55,199 bases of DNA, from assembly GCA_029553475.1 (NCBI GenBank), contig JAKPKV010000008.1:1-55199 (forward strand). The letters are read 5' to 3'. Of this stretch, positions 1 through 9,312 are shown in pieces. Position numbers and translations under genes: made by a program. The DNA comes from Armatimonadota bacterium (lineage in GTDB: Bacteria > Armatimonadota > Hebobacteria > CAIYQO01). The notes beneath the pieces were generated by a model that was given only the letters and a program-made list of their open reading frames with translations, made no database searches and was not told the DNA's origin. Position 1 is the first letter of the stretch. Every line of letters starts with the position of its first letter.

Positions 1-1239
1 CGCATCCGTCTCCTCGGCGAAGAGCTGGCGCGGCAGGATGTTCATCGGGAAGGTGAAGCGCTCGCTGTCCACCCACTGCCGGCGCATGAGCACGTTGAAG
101 CCCAGGAAGCCCAGAAAGAGCGCGCCGATGAGCAGCGTCCAGGCAATGGCCGGCCAGAACCACTGTCCGAGCGGAATGAACCCGGCGACCAGATAGCCCA
201 GCCCGGTAAACGAGAAGAGGTTGTCCGGGCGGCGGAGGGTGAAGTCCCGCTCGCCCGGCCCCAGGTCGCCGTAGTGCGAGGCGCGGCGCACCTTCACGCC
301 GGTATAGAGGCCTTCGATCGCCTGCGAGTTGAAGAACTGCACGTCCTGCACGGTGAGCTTGCCGGGGCCGGTGAGGCCGATGCGCAAGGTGAGCGTCTCC
401 TCCAGGGTGACCGGTATCTGCACCGGGCACTTGCCGATGCGCTGAAAGCCCTGCCGCAGCGCGAAGGTGGGGCTAGTCGGCGTCGAACTCAAAATGACGG
501 TGTGTTCGGCGCCGTCGTCCGCCTGCATGGTCACGAAGTAGGAGGAGCCGGATTGTAATCCGCCGTCCGTCTTCACCAGGCAGGAGAAGAGGAAATTTTC
601 CCCCGGCACCAGCAGCGTGCGCGCGCCCGCCATTTTATTCAGGCGTAATTCCAGATACGTCCGGTCGGTTGCCCCGGTGTTGACGAGCGTGGGGCAGGCC
701 AGCGTTTTCGTCCGATGCGGCCAGGGCTCGTCCGTCCACGCCAGCGCGCCCGTGCCTTTTTGCGCGATGCCCCCCAGCGTCGCCTCGCCGTTGAAGGGGC
801 TGGGCGCGAGGTTGCCGCCATGCGGCCAGAGCATCGGGGGCAGGCTCTCGTAGGACTTGAAATCCTCGTTGTGCGGGATTGACGCGAGCAGGCCGGGGAT
901 GCGGTGCCACATCCCCTGGGTCATGAGCGGCGCGGCGACGAAGAGCGCGGCGAGGATGAACACCAGCTCGGCGGTGGCCAGCCGCAAGGGACGCCGCAGC
1001 AGGTAGAGCAGCGCGCTGAGCGCCAGCAGGATGAGGATGACGCCCACCGCGCCGTTGGGGGGCGCGTTCTCCGTGAGCGGTCCGCCGTAGAGATTGTAGA
1101 GTTCTTCGTATTCCACCCAGATGCCGAGCAACAGCAGGGCGAAAACGGCGATGACAAAGGAGCGCAGTGTCAGACCCCGTCGCGTCTCCTGCTGGGGAGC
1201 ACTGGTGGTCTCCTGATTCGACACAGTGGTGACAGACAA
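1..1239 (-). CDS. Polytopic membrane protein, DUF6785-like (3' end outside window)
   Basis: The reading frame runs on the minus strand from a TTG at 1239 and is still open at position 1, giving 413 visible codons. TTG was chosen because a GGGAAGGGAAAG purine tract precedes it and no ATG fits. Three hydrophobic segments lie near the N-terminus (about residues 22-40, 58-75 and 82-100). A soluble, probably periplasmic stretch of about 190 residues follows, then another hydrophobic hairpin near residues 340-385. This layout resembles the DUF6785/DUF6784 membrane proteins found in Armatimonadota and Planctomycetota, whose function is unknown. The family assignment is from memory and moderate. The overlapping 253-codon frame in this region is a shadow frame. 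Confidence 0.6.
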   Translation of the reverse strand, partial: MSVTTVSNQETTSAPQQETRRGLTLRSFVIAVFALLLLGIWVEYEELYNLYGGPLTENAPPNGAVGVILILLALSALLYLLRRPLRLATAELVFILAALFVAAPLMTQGMWHRIPGLLASIPHNEDFKSYESLPPMLWPHGGNLAPSPFNGEATLGGIAQKGTGALAWTDEPWPHRTKTLACPTLVNTGATDRTYLELRLNKMAGARTLLVPGENFLFSCLVKTDGGLQSGSSYFVTMQADDGAEHTVILSSTPTSPTFALRQGFQRIGKCPVQIPVTLEETLTLRIGLTGPGKLTVQDVQFFNSQAIEGLYTGVKVRRASHYGDLGPGERDFTLRRPDNLFSFTGLGYLVAGFIPLGQWFWPAIAWTLLIGALFLGFLGFNVLMRRQWVDSERFTFPMNILPRQLFAEETDA

Positions 1240-1426
1240 GGTCTTTCCCTTCCCATTCAATAACTGGACGAAAACAGTGCTTCGCGGACCGGCGACCCCG
1301 GACACGCGATGCCGCGCACATGAGTTCCACGAAGTCGCCTTGGAATAACCTGGCCGGAGGGGCTCCCGGTCGCATGGCGCTCAGCCCATGCCGCACAGCC
1401 CAATGAGACGCATTACTGCGTGAGAT

Positions 1427-1456
1427 ACTCTACTCCCTCCCGGTAAGTGATGTCAA
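1427..1456 (-). promoter_or_regulatory. Predicted sigma70 promoter for the membrane-protein gene
   Basis: On the minus strand TTGACA (1456-1451) and TAGAGT (1432-1427) are separated by 18 bp. Transcription from here would give a leader of about 180 nt before the TTG start at 1239. The rest of the 361-nt gene-free gap (1240-1600) shows no recognisable feature to me. Confidence 0.5.
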
Positions 1457-1600
1457 GGGTTTTTCGTGACCCGACGGCCTGCCCGACGGCGCACTCCCCG
1501 CGGAGCAACGAACGGCGGTAGAGGACGTCGGCAAACGCCGAGACCCCTTGCCAACCGGTCGCCGGCGGCATATCATACCCCTGCCATTGCGAGGGCTGCC

Positions 1601-4177
1601 ATGTCTGACACCAACCACCGGGAAAATGTTTCGCCGCCATGCGATAGGCGCAACCTGCCGGATGACGCCGGCGCGCTGCTGGGGCCATGCCGCCCGCTGC
1701 CGGCGCTGGTCGAAGAGGGGCTGCGCGCGCTGCGCGGCCTGCCCGCCCGCACCGAGCGGCTGCGGAAGGCGGAGCGGCTGCGGGAGCGACTCACGGCCGC
1801 GGTGCTGATGAGCTGGCTGGATGATCCGGCTATCTCCCGCGCGCACCGCCTGCTGGCGGGCGCGCTGCTGATGGCGACCCCTGATGCCCTCGCCGGGCGC
1901 GCGGCGCCGCAGGACAGCCTGCCGCGGGCGCTGGCGCGATTCGGCGACCCGACGGACGTGGACTGGCTGGAGGCCGCGCTGCCGGACGCGCGGCTATCCT
2001 CTCCGGCGGCGCTGCCCGACCCGCTGGCGCTGCTGGCCTTCCTCAAAGGTCTGCACCTCGGATGCCTGTCGGACGCGCAGTTCGCCGGCGCGGTGCTGGA
2101 CGCGGGGGTGCTGCACCCTGACGTCGCGCGACACCGCCCGCTGCGCTTGCTCGGACGGTTGCTCGATTACCTGGGGTTCCACCGGGACATCGCCGTCATC
2201 GCCCGCTGCCGCGCACTGGCGCGTGATGTCTGGCCGACGGCCGCTACCGCCAATTGGGCGCGATGGGCCTGGATCACCCTCCCCGGCGGGCCGGACGTGT
2301 TTCCGACGGCGATTCGCGCGCTGGCGAGTGGTGAGCTCACGCTGATGCGGCTGCACGAGCTGCGCTTTGGCCCGCTGCCCGCGCCGGACGCGCTGCGCAC
2401 GCTCTTCGGCGCGCTCGATCCGGCGATCGCGCTGCTGGCGGGGTGGCTGCGGCCTGAGCTACGCCCCCTCCTTGCCGCGCTGCCGGCAATGACCGAGGGG
2501 TTCCGCTGGATCACCAGCGCCAATGCCCGCGCCGCCGAGGAGGCGTATGCGCGCCCGCCCTGGTGGGAGGCGTGGCTGCGGGACGGCTATCCGGCCGCCG
2601 CGGGGGCGCTGGCCTGGCTGCAGGCGCTGCCGCTGCCCGACCTGGCGCCGTGGGGCTGTTCGCGCCACGCGTGGCTGGAACGCTACCTGCTGCCGGACTA
2701 TCCGGCCATCTGCCGCAACCTGCTGCTGGCGCATGCCGCCGCGGGGCGCTCTGTGGTCACCGTGCGCGCCCTGGCCGCGGACGGCGACCTGCCCGCGCTG
2801 CGCGCGCTGGGATGCGCCGCGCCCGATGAGGAGACGCTGGCGGTGCTGCAGCGGGTCGAGCGCGACGGCGGACGCCCCGCGCAGGCGGCGGCGCGCGCGG
2901 CATTGGACCGGCAGGCGAGCCGGCTGGGGCTGCCGGGTCGCGACGAGCTCGCGCGACAGCAGTGGCTCGCGCAGGCGTGGGAGGATGGGCCGCTCTTCGA
3001 CGCGCCGGTGCGCGTGGGATGGGAAGCCGGCCTGTATCGGCTGCGACTGAGCCTGCATCGCGGGCAGGTGATGCTGGAGGCGCTGGGGCCGACCGGCGTG
3101 TTGCCGCGCATCCCCGCGGAGCTGCGGCGCGGCGAGGCGTACGCGGAAGCGCGGGCGGCGCGGCAGGAGGCGCGGGAGCGCTACCGGCTCTTCCGGGCGC
3201 ACCTGGAGCGCGCGATGCTGGATGGCGCGCCGATGCCCGCCGGGCAGTTCCGTTTCCTGCTGGCGAATCCGCTCTTCTCCCACCTCGCCGAACGGCTGGT
3301 CTGGCGCGGCGCGGGGGGTGACGCGTTCCTCTGGGCGGCGCCGGACCGCTGGGAGACGCTGGACGGCGATCCGGTCGAGCCCACCGAAGGCTTGACCCTC
3401 TCGCTGGTCCATCCCATCACCCTGTCCGCCGACGGGCGGCTGGCGGCCTGGCAGCAGGTGGCGGCGGAGCGCCAACTGGTGCAGCCGTTCAAGCAGCTCT
3501 TCCGGGAAGTGTACGCGCGGGATGGGGAGAGCGGCACGCGCGCCACGCGCTTCGCCGGGCGCAAGATTGATCCCCGTCGGGCTTACGCGCTGTTGAAGGC
3601 CGCCGGCTATACGCCGGGGTCAGGGGTCGCGCGGCGCGAGTGGCCGGGAGGCGTCACCGCGCACCTCTGCTGGGCGGATGGCGCGCGCGGGCGCGATCTC
3701 TTCGGCCCCCACGCCCTGCCCGCGGCCATCACTGGCGCCATCTGGTTCACCCGTGATGATGCGGCGCTGCCGCTGCACCGGGTTGACGCCATCGTGTTCA
3801 GCGAGACGCTGCGCGCCGCCGATCTGCTCACCACGCGCGCCGCGGTCGGCGATGCCGATTTCACCTCCCGCGAGACGGTGGCGCTGCGGGCGACGCTGCT
3901 GCGGCAGTTGGCGCGCAGCTTCCGGCTGACGAACATCGCCGTGCCGGAGGATGGCCGCTTCGCCGTGGTGCTCGGCGCCCGCGCCACCTATCGCCTGAAC
4001 CTGGCCAACGGCGCCGTGCTGCTGGAGCCGGAAGGCCGCCAGATACTTCTCCCCCGGGCCGATCCCCGCTGGCTCCCCGCCGAAGAGCGCGACGCCACCA
4101 CCGACATCCTCGCCACTGCCGTCACGCTGGCCAACGACGGGGACGTGATGGATCTGACGTTTCTCGCGCAGTTGTAG
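1601..4177 (+). CDS. DUF4132 domain-containing protein
   Basis: This is an 858-residue protein. The ATG at 1601 is preferred over an upstream in-frame start at 1466 because GAGGG lies just upstream, the 45 extra codons are arginine-rich and low complexity, and the true protein reads MSDTNHREN. The N-terminal 550 residues look like helical, HEAT-like repeats rich in Ala and Leu. The C-terminal 280 residues match the DUF4132 pattern: HPI-L followed by a QLVQPFKQLFREVY helix, a TRFAGRKID segment, DAIVFSETLRAADLL, and a closing beta segment with VLLEPEGRQILLPRA. DUF4132 proteins have no firmly assigned function; some have been linked to MolR-type regulators. It is probably cytoplasmic, with no signal peptide. 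It stands alone, divergent from the membrane protein and convergent with the lipoprotein pair. Confidence 0.8.
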   Translation: MSDTNHRENVSPPCDRRNLPDDAGALLGPCRPLPALVEEGLRALRGLPARTERLRKAERLRERLTAAVLMSWLDDPAISRAHRLLAGALLMATPDALAGRAAPQDSLPRALARFGDPTDVDWLEAALPDARLSSPAALPDPLALLAFLKGLHLGCLSDAQFAGAVLDAGVLHPDVARHRPLRLLGRLLDYLGFHRDIAVIARCRALARDVWPTAATANWARWAWITLPGGPDVFPTAIRALASGELTLMRLHELRFGPLPAPDALRTLFGALDPAIALLAGWLRPELRPLLAALPAMTEGFRWITSANARAAEEAYARPPWWEAWLRDGYPAAAGALAWLQALPLPDLAPWGCSRHAWLERYLLPDYPAICRNLLLAHAAAGRSVVTVRALAADGDLPALRALGCAAPDEETLAVLQRVERDGGRPAQAAARAALDRQASRLGLPGRDELARQQWLAQAWEDGPLFDAPVRVGWEAGLYRLRLSLHRGQVMLEALGPTGVLPRIPAELRRGEAYAEARAARQEARERYRLFRAHLERAMLDGAPMPAGQFRFLLANPLFSHLAERLVWRGAGGDAFLWAAPDRWETLDGDPVEPTEGLTLSLVHPITLSADGRLAAWQQVAAERQLVQPFKQLFREVYARDGESGTRATRFAGRKIDPRRAYALLKAAGYTPGSGVARREWPGGVTAHLCWADGARGRDLFGPHALPAAITGAIWFTRDDAALPLHRVDAIVFSETLRAADLLTTRAAVGDADFTSRETVALRATLLRQLARSFRLTNIAVPEDGRFAVVLGARATYRLNLANGAVLLEPEGRQILLPRADPRWLPAEERDATTDILATAVTLANDGDVMDLTFLAQL

Positions 4178-4194
4178 CGCCGCTGGAGTCGGGA

Positions 4195-5313
4195 TCAGCG
4201 GCGGGGCTGCGCGGCCACCGCCACCGTCACCTCGGCGCTGGCTTCCCCGCCGGGGCCGCGCACGGTGATGCGGTAGGTGGTGGTCTGGAAGGGACGCACG
4301 GTCACCGCGCCGTTCAGCGCGGTGGCATTGAAATTCACGGCGCGCACCACCGCCGTGGCGCCATCGGCATACCACGTCAGCGTCACATGTTCGCCGGGAG
4401 AGACCCGTCCCGCGTCCGCCTCCAGCGTCACGGTCGGGGCGGGATGGGTCACGCGAATCGTGACGCTGCTTTCCGCCGCCCCGCCCGGGCCCGCCACCGC
4501 CAGGCGATAAGTGGTCGTTTCCACCGGGTAGACGGTGAGCGAGCCGTTGAGCAGCTCGGTGTTGAAATTCACCGCGGCTTCCACCCGATCGGCCTCGCGG
4601 GACGTCCAGGTGAGCTTCACCGGCTCGCCTGGTTTCGTGTAGCTGCGGTCTGCCTGCAGGCTGACCGTGGGTTGGGGAAAACTGACCGTCACCGTGAACG
4701 TCCCGGCGAGCAGGTCGCCATCGGTGGCGTGGATGGTCGCCTGTCCCGCGCTCACGCCGGTGACGACGCCGGTCACCGGATCCACCACGGCGACGTCCGG
4801 CCGGTCGGAGGACCAGCGCAGGCCGCGCGCCGGCAGGAGCAGCGCCGCGCGGTCGGGATTCACCGCCCGCGCCGCGAGCACGAGCGTTTTCCCGGCGATG
4901 AGCGCGGAGGAGGGCGCGGTGAGCGTCAACAGCGCCCTCTCTTGTGCGCGAGCCGTCACGTGCAGGGGCGCCGTGAATGCCTCCGTCACCCGCACGTCGC
5001 CTTCCGCCTGTCCGAGGATGGTATCGGCGGCGTCATACGCGGTGACCAGAAACGTGTAGCTGCCGATGGGGACGCCGGGTACCGTTATCTCCGTGCGGTC
5101 GGTATCCGCCGGGCGGGCCATCGTCAACGAGGCGACCGTCCGCTCACGGGCGAAAAGATCCACTTTCAGCCGCGCGGCGCCGACCAGCGCTTCCGGCGCC
5201 ATCCGCGCGGTCGGCCAGGCGACGGTGAAAAGGACCGTGCCCGTTTTCTGCTCGCACCCGAGCACCAGCACGAGCGACAGCAGCAGCAGCCACGAAAAAC
5301 TACGATGTTGCAC
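4195..5313 (-). CDS. Lipoprotein with Big_2-like and two Ig-like repeats
   Basis: A 372-residue protein starts at GTG 5313, with GGGAGG about 9 nt upstream. Residues 1-20 form a lipoprotein signal with lipobox LVLGC, so it is probably lipid-anchored and exported. After a beta-rich domain, residues of about 115-210 resemble a Big_2 bacterial Ig-like domain (LRWSSDRPDVAVVDPVTGVVTG). Two tandem repeats of about 80 residues follow, each with a tryptophan, an AVNFN element, an LNGS/LNGA turn, a T-V-PxxTTTYR strand and a GPGG end. It is a paralogue of the next gene (5348-6505) in the same orientation, with 34 nt between them, so the two probably form an operon. Cell-surface display is likely; the ligand is unknown. 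Confidence 0.8.
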   Translation of the reverse strand: MQHRSFSWLLLLSLVLVLGCEQKTGTVLFTVAWPTARMAPEALVGAARLKVDLFARERTVASLTMARPADTDRTEITVPGVPIGSYTFLVTAYDAADTILGQAEGDVRVTEAFTAPLHVTARAQERALLTLTAPSSALIAGKTLVLAARAVNPDRAALLLPARGLRWSSDRPDVAVVDPVTGVVTGVSAGQATIHATDGDLLAGTFTVTVSFPQPTVSLQADRSYTKPGEPVKLTWTSREADRVEAAVNFNTELLNGSLTVYPVETTTYRLAVAGPGGAAESSVTIRVTHPAPTVTLEADAGRVSPGEHVTLTWYADGATAVVRAVNFNATALNGAVTVRPFQTTTYRITVRGPGGEASAEVTVAVAAQPRR

Positions 5314-5347
5314 GAGGTGATCCTCCCTGCAGGTATGGCGCGTGATG

Positions 5348-6505
5348 TTACCGCCACCGCACCAATCCGGACGCGACGGTCACCGTGGCGCTGGCGGTGG
5401 TATCGCCGCCCGGCCCGCGCACCGTCAGGCGGTAGGTCGTCGTCTGCGCGGGATACACCGTCAACGACCCCTGTATGGCCTGGGTGGTGAAATGCTCCGC
5501 GAGCACCACCGCGGTGGCGTACGTCGAGTTCCACGAGAGCGTGACCGCTTCGCCGGCGGTGATGTCCGCGCGGCTGGCGGTGAGCGTCAGCGATGGCGCC
5601 GGATAGACGACGGTGACGGTGACGCTGTCGCTGGCGGTGCCGCCCTTCCCGCTGACGGCGATGGTGTACGTCGTCGTCTCGACCGGCCAGACGGTGAGCG
5701 AGCCGTTGAGGAGCGTCGTGCTGAAGTTCACCGCGGAGTCCACCCGGTCGGCATGTGTGGAGGTCCAGCTCAACTTGGCGCTCTCGCCGGGATCGAGGCG
5801 GTCGTCATCCACGGTCAGCGTGACCGTCGGCGGCTCATAGCGGACGGCCACCGTGGTCCGGCCGGTGAGGGTGGCGCCGTCGCTGGCGGTGATCTCCACC
5901 TGCCCTTCCTCCACGCCGGTGGCGACGCCGGTGAACGGATGAACCGAGGCAATCGCCGGGTCCGCCGATGACCACTGTATCGTGCCGGGCGCGCTGAGGA
6001 CGTAAGCGTTGTCTACGTTGCGCACGGTATAGCTGAGCGCCACGCTTTTCGTCACGTAGACGGTGGGATGCTCCGGCGAGACGGTCAGCGTCGCGCCGAG
6101 CTGGCGCACGGTGGTGAGGTACACCGGCGGGGTCAGCGTGCCCGCGACCGCGGCGATGCCCGATGCCTGTCCGAGCATCGCGCCGCCGGCGTCCGCGCCA
6201 TCATACGCGGTGACGAGGAAGCGATAGCTGCCGAGCGCCAGGTCCGGGAGGAGAATCTGCGATTGCCCCACGTCGGCGAGCCGATTCTGCACCCGCGTGA
6301 GCAGCGAGGCGCCGCCGGAGAAGAGCTCGACCTTCACGCTGCGCATCTGCGCGAAGCCGGCGCGCGTCTGCGCCCCCAGCGCCGGCCAGGCAATGAAGAG
6401 ATAGAGGTTGCCCGTCCGCGGGCCGCTGCCCCCGCCGCACCCGGCGACCCCCAGTACCAGGCACGCCAGCAGGGCCACTCCGACTCGTCGCCGCCATCCG
6501 TCCAT
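5348..6505 (-). CDS. Lipoprotein with Ig-like repeats, tandem paralogue
   Basis: A 385-residue protein begins at ATG 6505, where AGGAGG sits 5 nt upstream; the longer frame to 6661 is rejected for lack of such a site. A short basic N-terminus, a hydrophobic core and lipobox GVAGC (Cys about 22) mark a lipoprotein. The order of domains repeats that of the neighbour: an N-terminal beta domain with FLVTAYDGADA, a Big_2-like domain ending IASVHPFTGVATGV, then two repeats with AVNFSTTLLNGSLTV and TTTYTIAVSGKGG signatures. The duplicated pair points to a surface protein family expanded by gene duplication. Function is unknown. Confidence 0.8.
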   Translation of the reverse strand: MDGWRRRVGVALLACLVLGVAGCGGGSGPRTGNLYLFIAWPALGAQTRAGFAQMRSVKVELFSGGASLLTRVQNRLADVGQSQILLPDLALGSYRFLVTAYDGADAGGAMLGQASGIAAVAGTLTPPVYLTTVRQLGATLTVSPEHPTVYVTKSVALSYTVRNVDNAYVLSAPGTIQWSSADPAIASVHPFTGVATGVEEGQVEITASDGATLTGRTTVAVRYEPPTVTLTVDDDRLDPGESAKLSWTSTHADRVDSAVNFSTTLLNGSLTVWPVETTTYTIAVSGKGGTASDSVTVTVVYPAPSLTLTASRADITAGEAVTLSWNSTYATAVVLAEHFTTQAIQGSLTVYPAQTTTYRLTVRGPGGDTTASATVTVASGLVRWR

Positions 6506-6757
6506 GTCCGCCTCCTGACCTGACATACGCGCCGGAGAAGGCTCCAGTTGCGCGCTATCCCGGTATTTCGCCGCGGCGCTTCGCTCTCCTGCATGGGTGA
6601 GGCATATGCGGCATGCTGAACCGGCCGACCAGCCCATCGCCGGCGTGTTACGGCGCGGCACCCCTTGTTTCTTCTCGCAACATCACGGGTATTTCTTCAC
6701 CACCGCTCTGGCGCAGGCGCGCTATACTGGCATACCTGTGCAGACCCGCGAGGACTT

Positions 6758-7633
6758 ATGCCGCATCACGAGTACACCTGGCATACCGAAGATGGCCTGC
6801 ACCTGTTCGGGCAATCGTGGTCGCCGGACGGCCCGGCGTCGGCGGTGGTCTGCGTGGTGCACGGTCTCGGCGAACACAGCGGGCGCTACGCGGCGATGGC
6901 GGAGGCGCTTGCCGCCGCGGGCATCGCCTGCCTGGCCTGCGATTTACGCGGCCACGGCTATTCGGAAGGCGTGCGCGGGCATGCCGACACGTATGAGCGA
7001 CTCCTTGACGATATGGATTTGCTGCTCGCCGCCGCCGCCCGGCACTTCCCCGGCCTCCCGCGCTTCACGTACGGGCATAGCCTGGGCGGCAATCTGGTGC
7101 TGGTGCATGGTCTGCGTCGGCGGCCGCCGCTGGCCGGCGTGGTGGCGGTCGGCCCCGCGCTGCGCATGGTCAATCCCGTCCCGGCGTGGAAGCTGGGCGC
7201 CGCCTGCCTCTTTTATTACCTCTGGCCCTCCTTCCAGTTCGATAACGGCCTGCGCCGCGCGCGGGTCGGCCGCCCGCGCGAAGAGACGCCCGACCCGCTG
7301 AGCCATCGCCGCGTTTCCGCGCGGCTGGGGCTTGACATGCTGCGCGCTGGCGAGTGGGCGCTGGCGCGCGCCGCGGAGTTTCCCCTCCCCCTGCTCGTGA
7401 TGAGCGGCAATGAGGATGCCGTCAGCAACCTGGATATCGCCGTCGCGTTCGCGAACGCCGCGCCCGCCGGCACGGTGAAGCGCTGGGAGGGGTGCGCGCA
7501 CGAGCTGCATACGGACGACGGGCGTGAGGAGGTATTCGCCTACTTACTCGCCTGGCTGCATGCGCAAACGGCGGTGGGCCAACGAGCAGGACATCACCCC
7601 GCGCCGTCAAATCTACACGATAATCGCCCATGA
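6758..7633 (+). CDS. Alpha/beta hydrolase, monoacylglycerol-lipase-like
   Basis: A 291-residue cytoplasmic serine hydrolase of the Hydrolase_4 (serine aminopeptidase S33 / monoacylglycerol lipase) group. Start ATG 6758 has GAGG 5 nt upstream; an earlier in-frame ATG at 6665 lacks a ribosome site. The oxyanion loop HGLGEHSGRY is at residues 35-44, the nucleophile elbow GHSLGG at 106-111 (Ser108), and the likely Asp and His of the triad are Asp220 (SGNEDAV) and His248 (GCAHEL). Family members cleave monoacylglycerols or lysophospholipids. The acyltransferase gene follows after 13 nt, so the pair probably forms an operon in glycerolipid turnover or remodelling. The substrate is not shown by the sequence. 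Confidence 0.85.
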   Translation: MPHHEYTWHTEDGLHLFGQSWSPDGPASAVVCVVHGLGEHSGRYAAMAEALAAAGIACLACDLRGHGYSEGVRGHADTYERLLDDMDLLLAAAARHFPGLPRFTYGHSLGGNLVLVHGLRRRPPLAGVVAVGPALRMVNPVPAWKLGAACLFYYLWPSFQFDNGLRRARVGRPREETPDPLSHRRVSARLGLDMLRAGEWALARAAEFPLPLLVMSGNEDAVSNLDIAVAFANAAPAGTVKRWEGCAHELHTDDGREEVFAYLLAWLHAQTAVGQRAGHHPAPSNLHDNRP

Positions 7634-7646
7634 CGCAGGACGGGTA

Positions 7647-8900
7647 ATGACCGATTTCATCCCGCCGCATTTCGATCCGTTCGCGCTGCTGGTCGCGCGC
7701 CTGGTGCTGCCCCTGCGCCTGCGGGGCGCGGACCGGGTCACGCGCCTGGAGATTGACGACGCGAGCGCCGCGCGCCTCCGCGCGCTGCACGGTCAGCGGG
7801 TGATGCTCTGCCCCAACCACTCCTATCAGGCGGACGCCGTGGTCCTCTACGCCCTCTCCCTGCTGCTGCGACAGCAGTGGTATTACCTGTCGGCGCTGGA
7901 AAATTTCTTCCCGCCGCTGCAGGGGTGGCTGCTGCGCAACGTCGGCGCCTACTCGGTGGTGCGCGGCACCATGGACCTCCCCTGTTTCCGCTGCACGCGC
8001 CGCCTCCTCGCCGCGGGCGAGCATCCGGTCGTCATCTTCCCGGAGGGAGAGATCGTCGGACAGAATGACGTCATCGGCGCGTTCCAACCCGGGGTGGCGC
8101 AATTCGCCTTCTGGGCGCTGGATGAGCTGCGCGCGGCCTCCCAGGGCCCCCTGCCGCCCGTCTACGCCGCGCCGGTCACCATGAAATACCTGCTGCCGGG
8201 TGATGTGCGCCCCGCCCTCGCCCGACGCATGGCGCTGATGGAGCGCAAGCTCAATCTCACTGATCCGCGCACCGATCTCTACGACCGCCTGGGGAAGATC
8301 GGCGAAGCGGTGCTGGCCATCGCGGAACGGGAGTATGGGCTCACCCCCGCGCCGGGGGGACTCTTCAATGACCGCGTACAGGCGGCCAAGGCGGCCATCC
8401 TCGCCCGCGTCGCCCGCGAGGTGAACGTGACGCTGCGTCCCGACCGGACGACCATTGACCACGTCCGGATGCTCTTCAACGCGGTTGACCGCATCACCCG
8501 CGCGGCGCCCGCGCCGACCGCCTATGCCCGCAAACTGCAGCGCGAGCACCAGCGCCGGGTGAGCGCCCTCTACGTGGACCTCTGGCGCGTGCTGCGCTTC
8601 GCCGCCGCCTTCGATGGCTACAATCCCGACCGCCTCACCCAGGAACGGCTGATGGAGCTCACCAACCGGCTGGAGTGGGAAGTGCTCGGCAGCCTGCGCT
8701 GGGTCGGGCCGATGACCGCGGTGGTGCATGTCGGCGAGCCGATCAACCTCACGGCGTATTACGACGAATACCGCCGTGATAGGCAGGCCGCACTCGCGAT
8801 GGCAACCCATCGCCTGGCGGCGGCCATCCAGGAGAAGCTCACCGAGCTGAATGCCCGCATGACGCCGCTGGCGGCGCTCACCCCGGCCGGCGCCCCCTGA
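7647..8900 (+). CDS. PlsC-type phospholipid/glycerol acyltransferase
   Basis: A 417-residue protein starting at ATG 7647, with GGACGGG upstream; the longer frame overlaps the hydrolase and is rejected. The acyltransferase block I NHSYQAD (residues 57-63, His58-x4-Asp63) and block III FPEGE (131-135) are both present, as in 1-acyl-glycerol-3-phosphate acyltransferases, which transfer a fatty acyl group to lysophosphatidate. It is longer than the usual 200-260 residues because of an extra helical C-terminal half (about 230-417). That places it with the long PlsC-like proteins whose acceptor is unknown. It follows the hydrolase by 13 nt and is likely co-transcribed with it. Confidence 0.82.
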   Translation: MTDFIPPHFDPFALLVARLVLPLRLRGADRVTRLEIDDASAARLRALHGQRVMLCPNHSYQADAVVLYALSLLLRQQWYYLSALENFFPPLQGWLLRNVGAYSVVRGTMDLPCFRCTRRLLAAGEHPVVIFPEGEIVGQNDVIGAFQPGVAQFAFWALDELRAASQGPLPPVYAAPVTMKYLLPGDVRPALARRMALMERKLNLTDPRTDLYDRLGKIGEAVLAIAEREYGLTPAPGGLFNDRVQAAKAAILARVAREVNVTLRPDRTTIDHVRMLFNAVDRITRAAPAPTAYARKLQREHQRRVSALYVDLWRVLRFAAAFDGYNPDRLTQERLMELTNRLEWEVLGSLRWVGPMTAVVHVGEPINLTAYYDEYRRDRQAALAMATHRLAAAIQEKLTELNARMTPLAALTPAGAP

Positions 8901-9086
8901 AAGCGTGGCGGCGTTCGCGGCATCGCTGACGGCCGCCGTGCATGAAGTGTTCGTCCGCGCGCCGCGCCCCGCACCCCCATCGCCAGCCTCGCAGACCTCT
9001 TCCGCGGCGCCCCGCCTTTGCCACGCCGCCGCTGAACGGATTGCCCATCACGCTGACAACGGCGAACTCGTACCACGCGAGCCCTA

Positions 9087-9115
9087 TTGACCTGCCCGTC
9101 ATCTTTGGCTATACT
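9087..9115 (+). promoter_or_regulatory. Native tRNA-Phe promoter, stranded at the left end of the element
   Basis: TTGACC (9087-9092) and TATACT (9110-9115) are 17 bp apart, ending 25 nt before the first tRNA base at 9141. This is the expected place for a tRNA promoter. Because the element has split the tRNA locus, the promoter now transcribes only the tRNA 5' half and then runs toward the integrase gene at 9313. This reading is inferred from layout. Confidence 0.75.
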
Positions 9116-9139
9116 ACTGCCTGCGTGCTGACGACGCAT

Positions 9140-9179
9140 CGGCCCTGTAGCTCAGCCTGGTAGAGCAGCGGACTGAAAA
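9140..9179 (+). repeat. attL: 40-bp direct repeat, tRNA-Phe 5' half
   Basis: The 40 bases are identical to 28189-28228. They contain tRNA-Phe positions 1-38, from the acceptor 5' strand through the D arm, anticodon stem 5' strand and the complete anticodon loop CTGAAAA. Identity stops exactly after the loop. The next roughly 35 bases (9180-9215) keep only patchy similarity to a tRNA 3' half (for example CGCTG and CAAA at the expected places). They cannot pair with the anticodon stem, so this copy is not functional. Confidence 0.85.
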
Positions 9180-9312
9180 GGCGCGCTGCGCTGAAACAAA
9201 CCCTTCCGCCCACGTTTGAACTCAATCCACGCCCAGCGTGCCGTCCCACAGGTCAGGAAATCGCCGCGTTTTTGACGAAGTACGCTACGCTTCGTGTCGG
9301 CGTTGCACGCCC

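Noticed and set aside
635-1396. 253-codon minus-strand ORF
   Set aside because: Composition is Arg/His/Ala-rich and it overlaps the clear membrane-protein frame.
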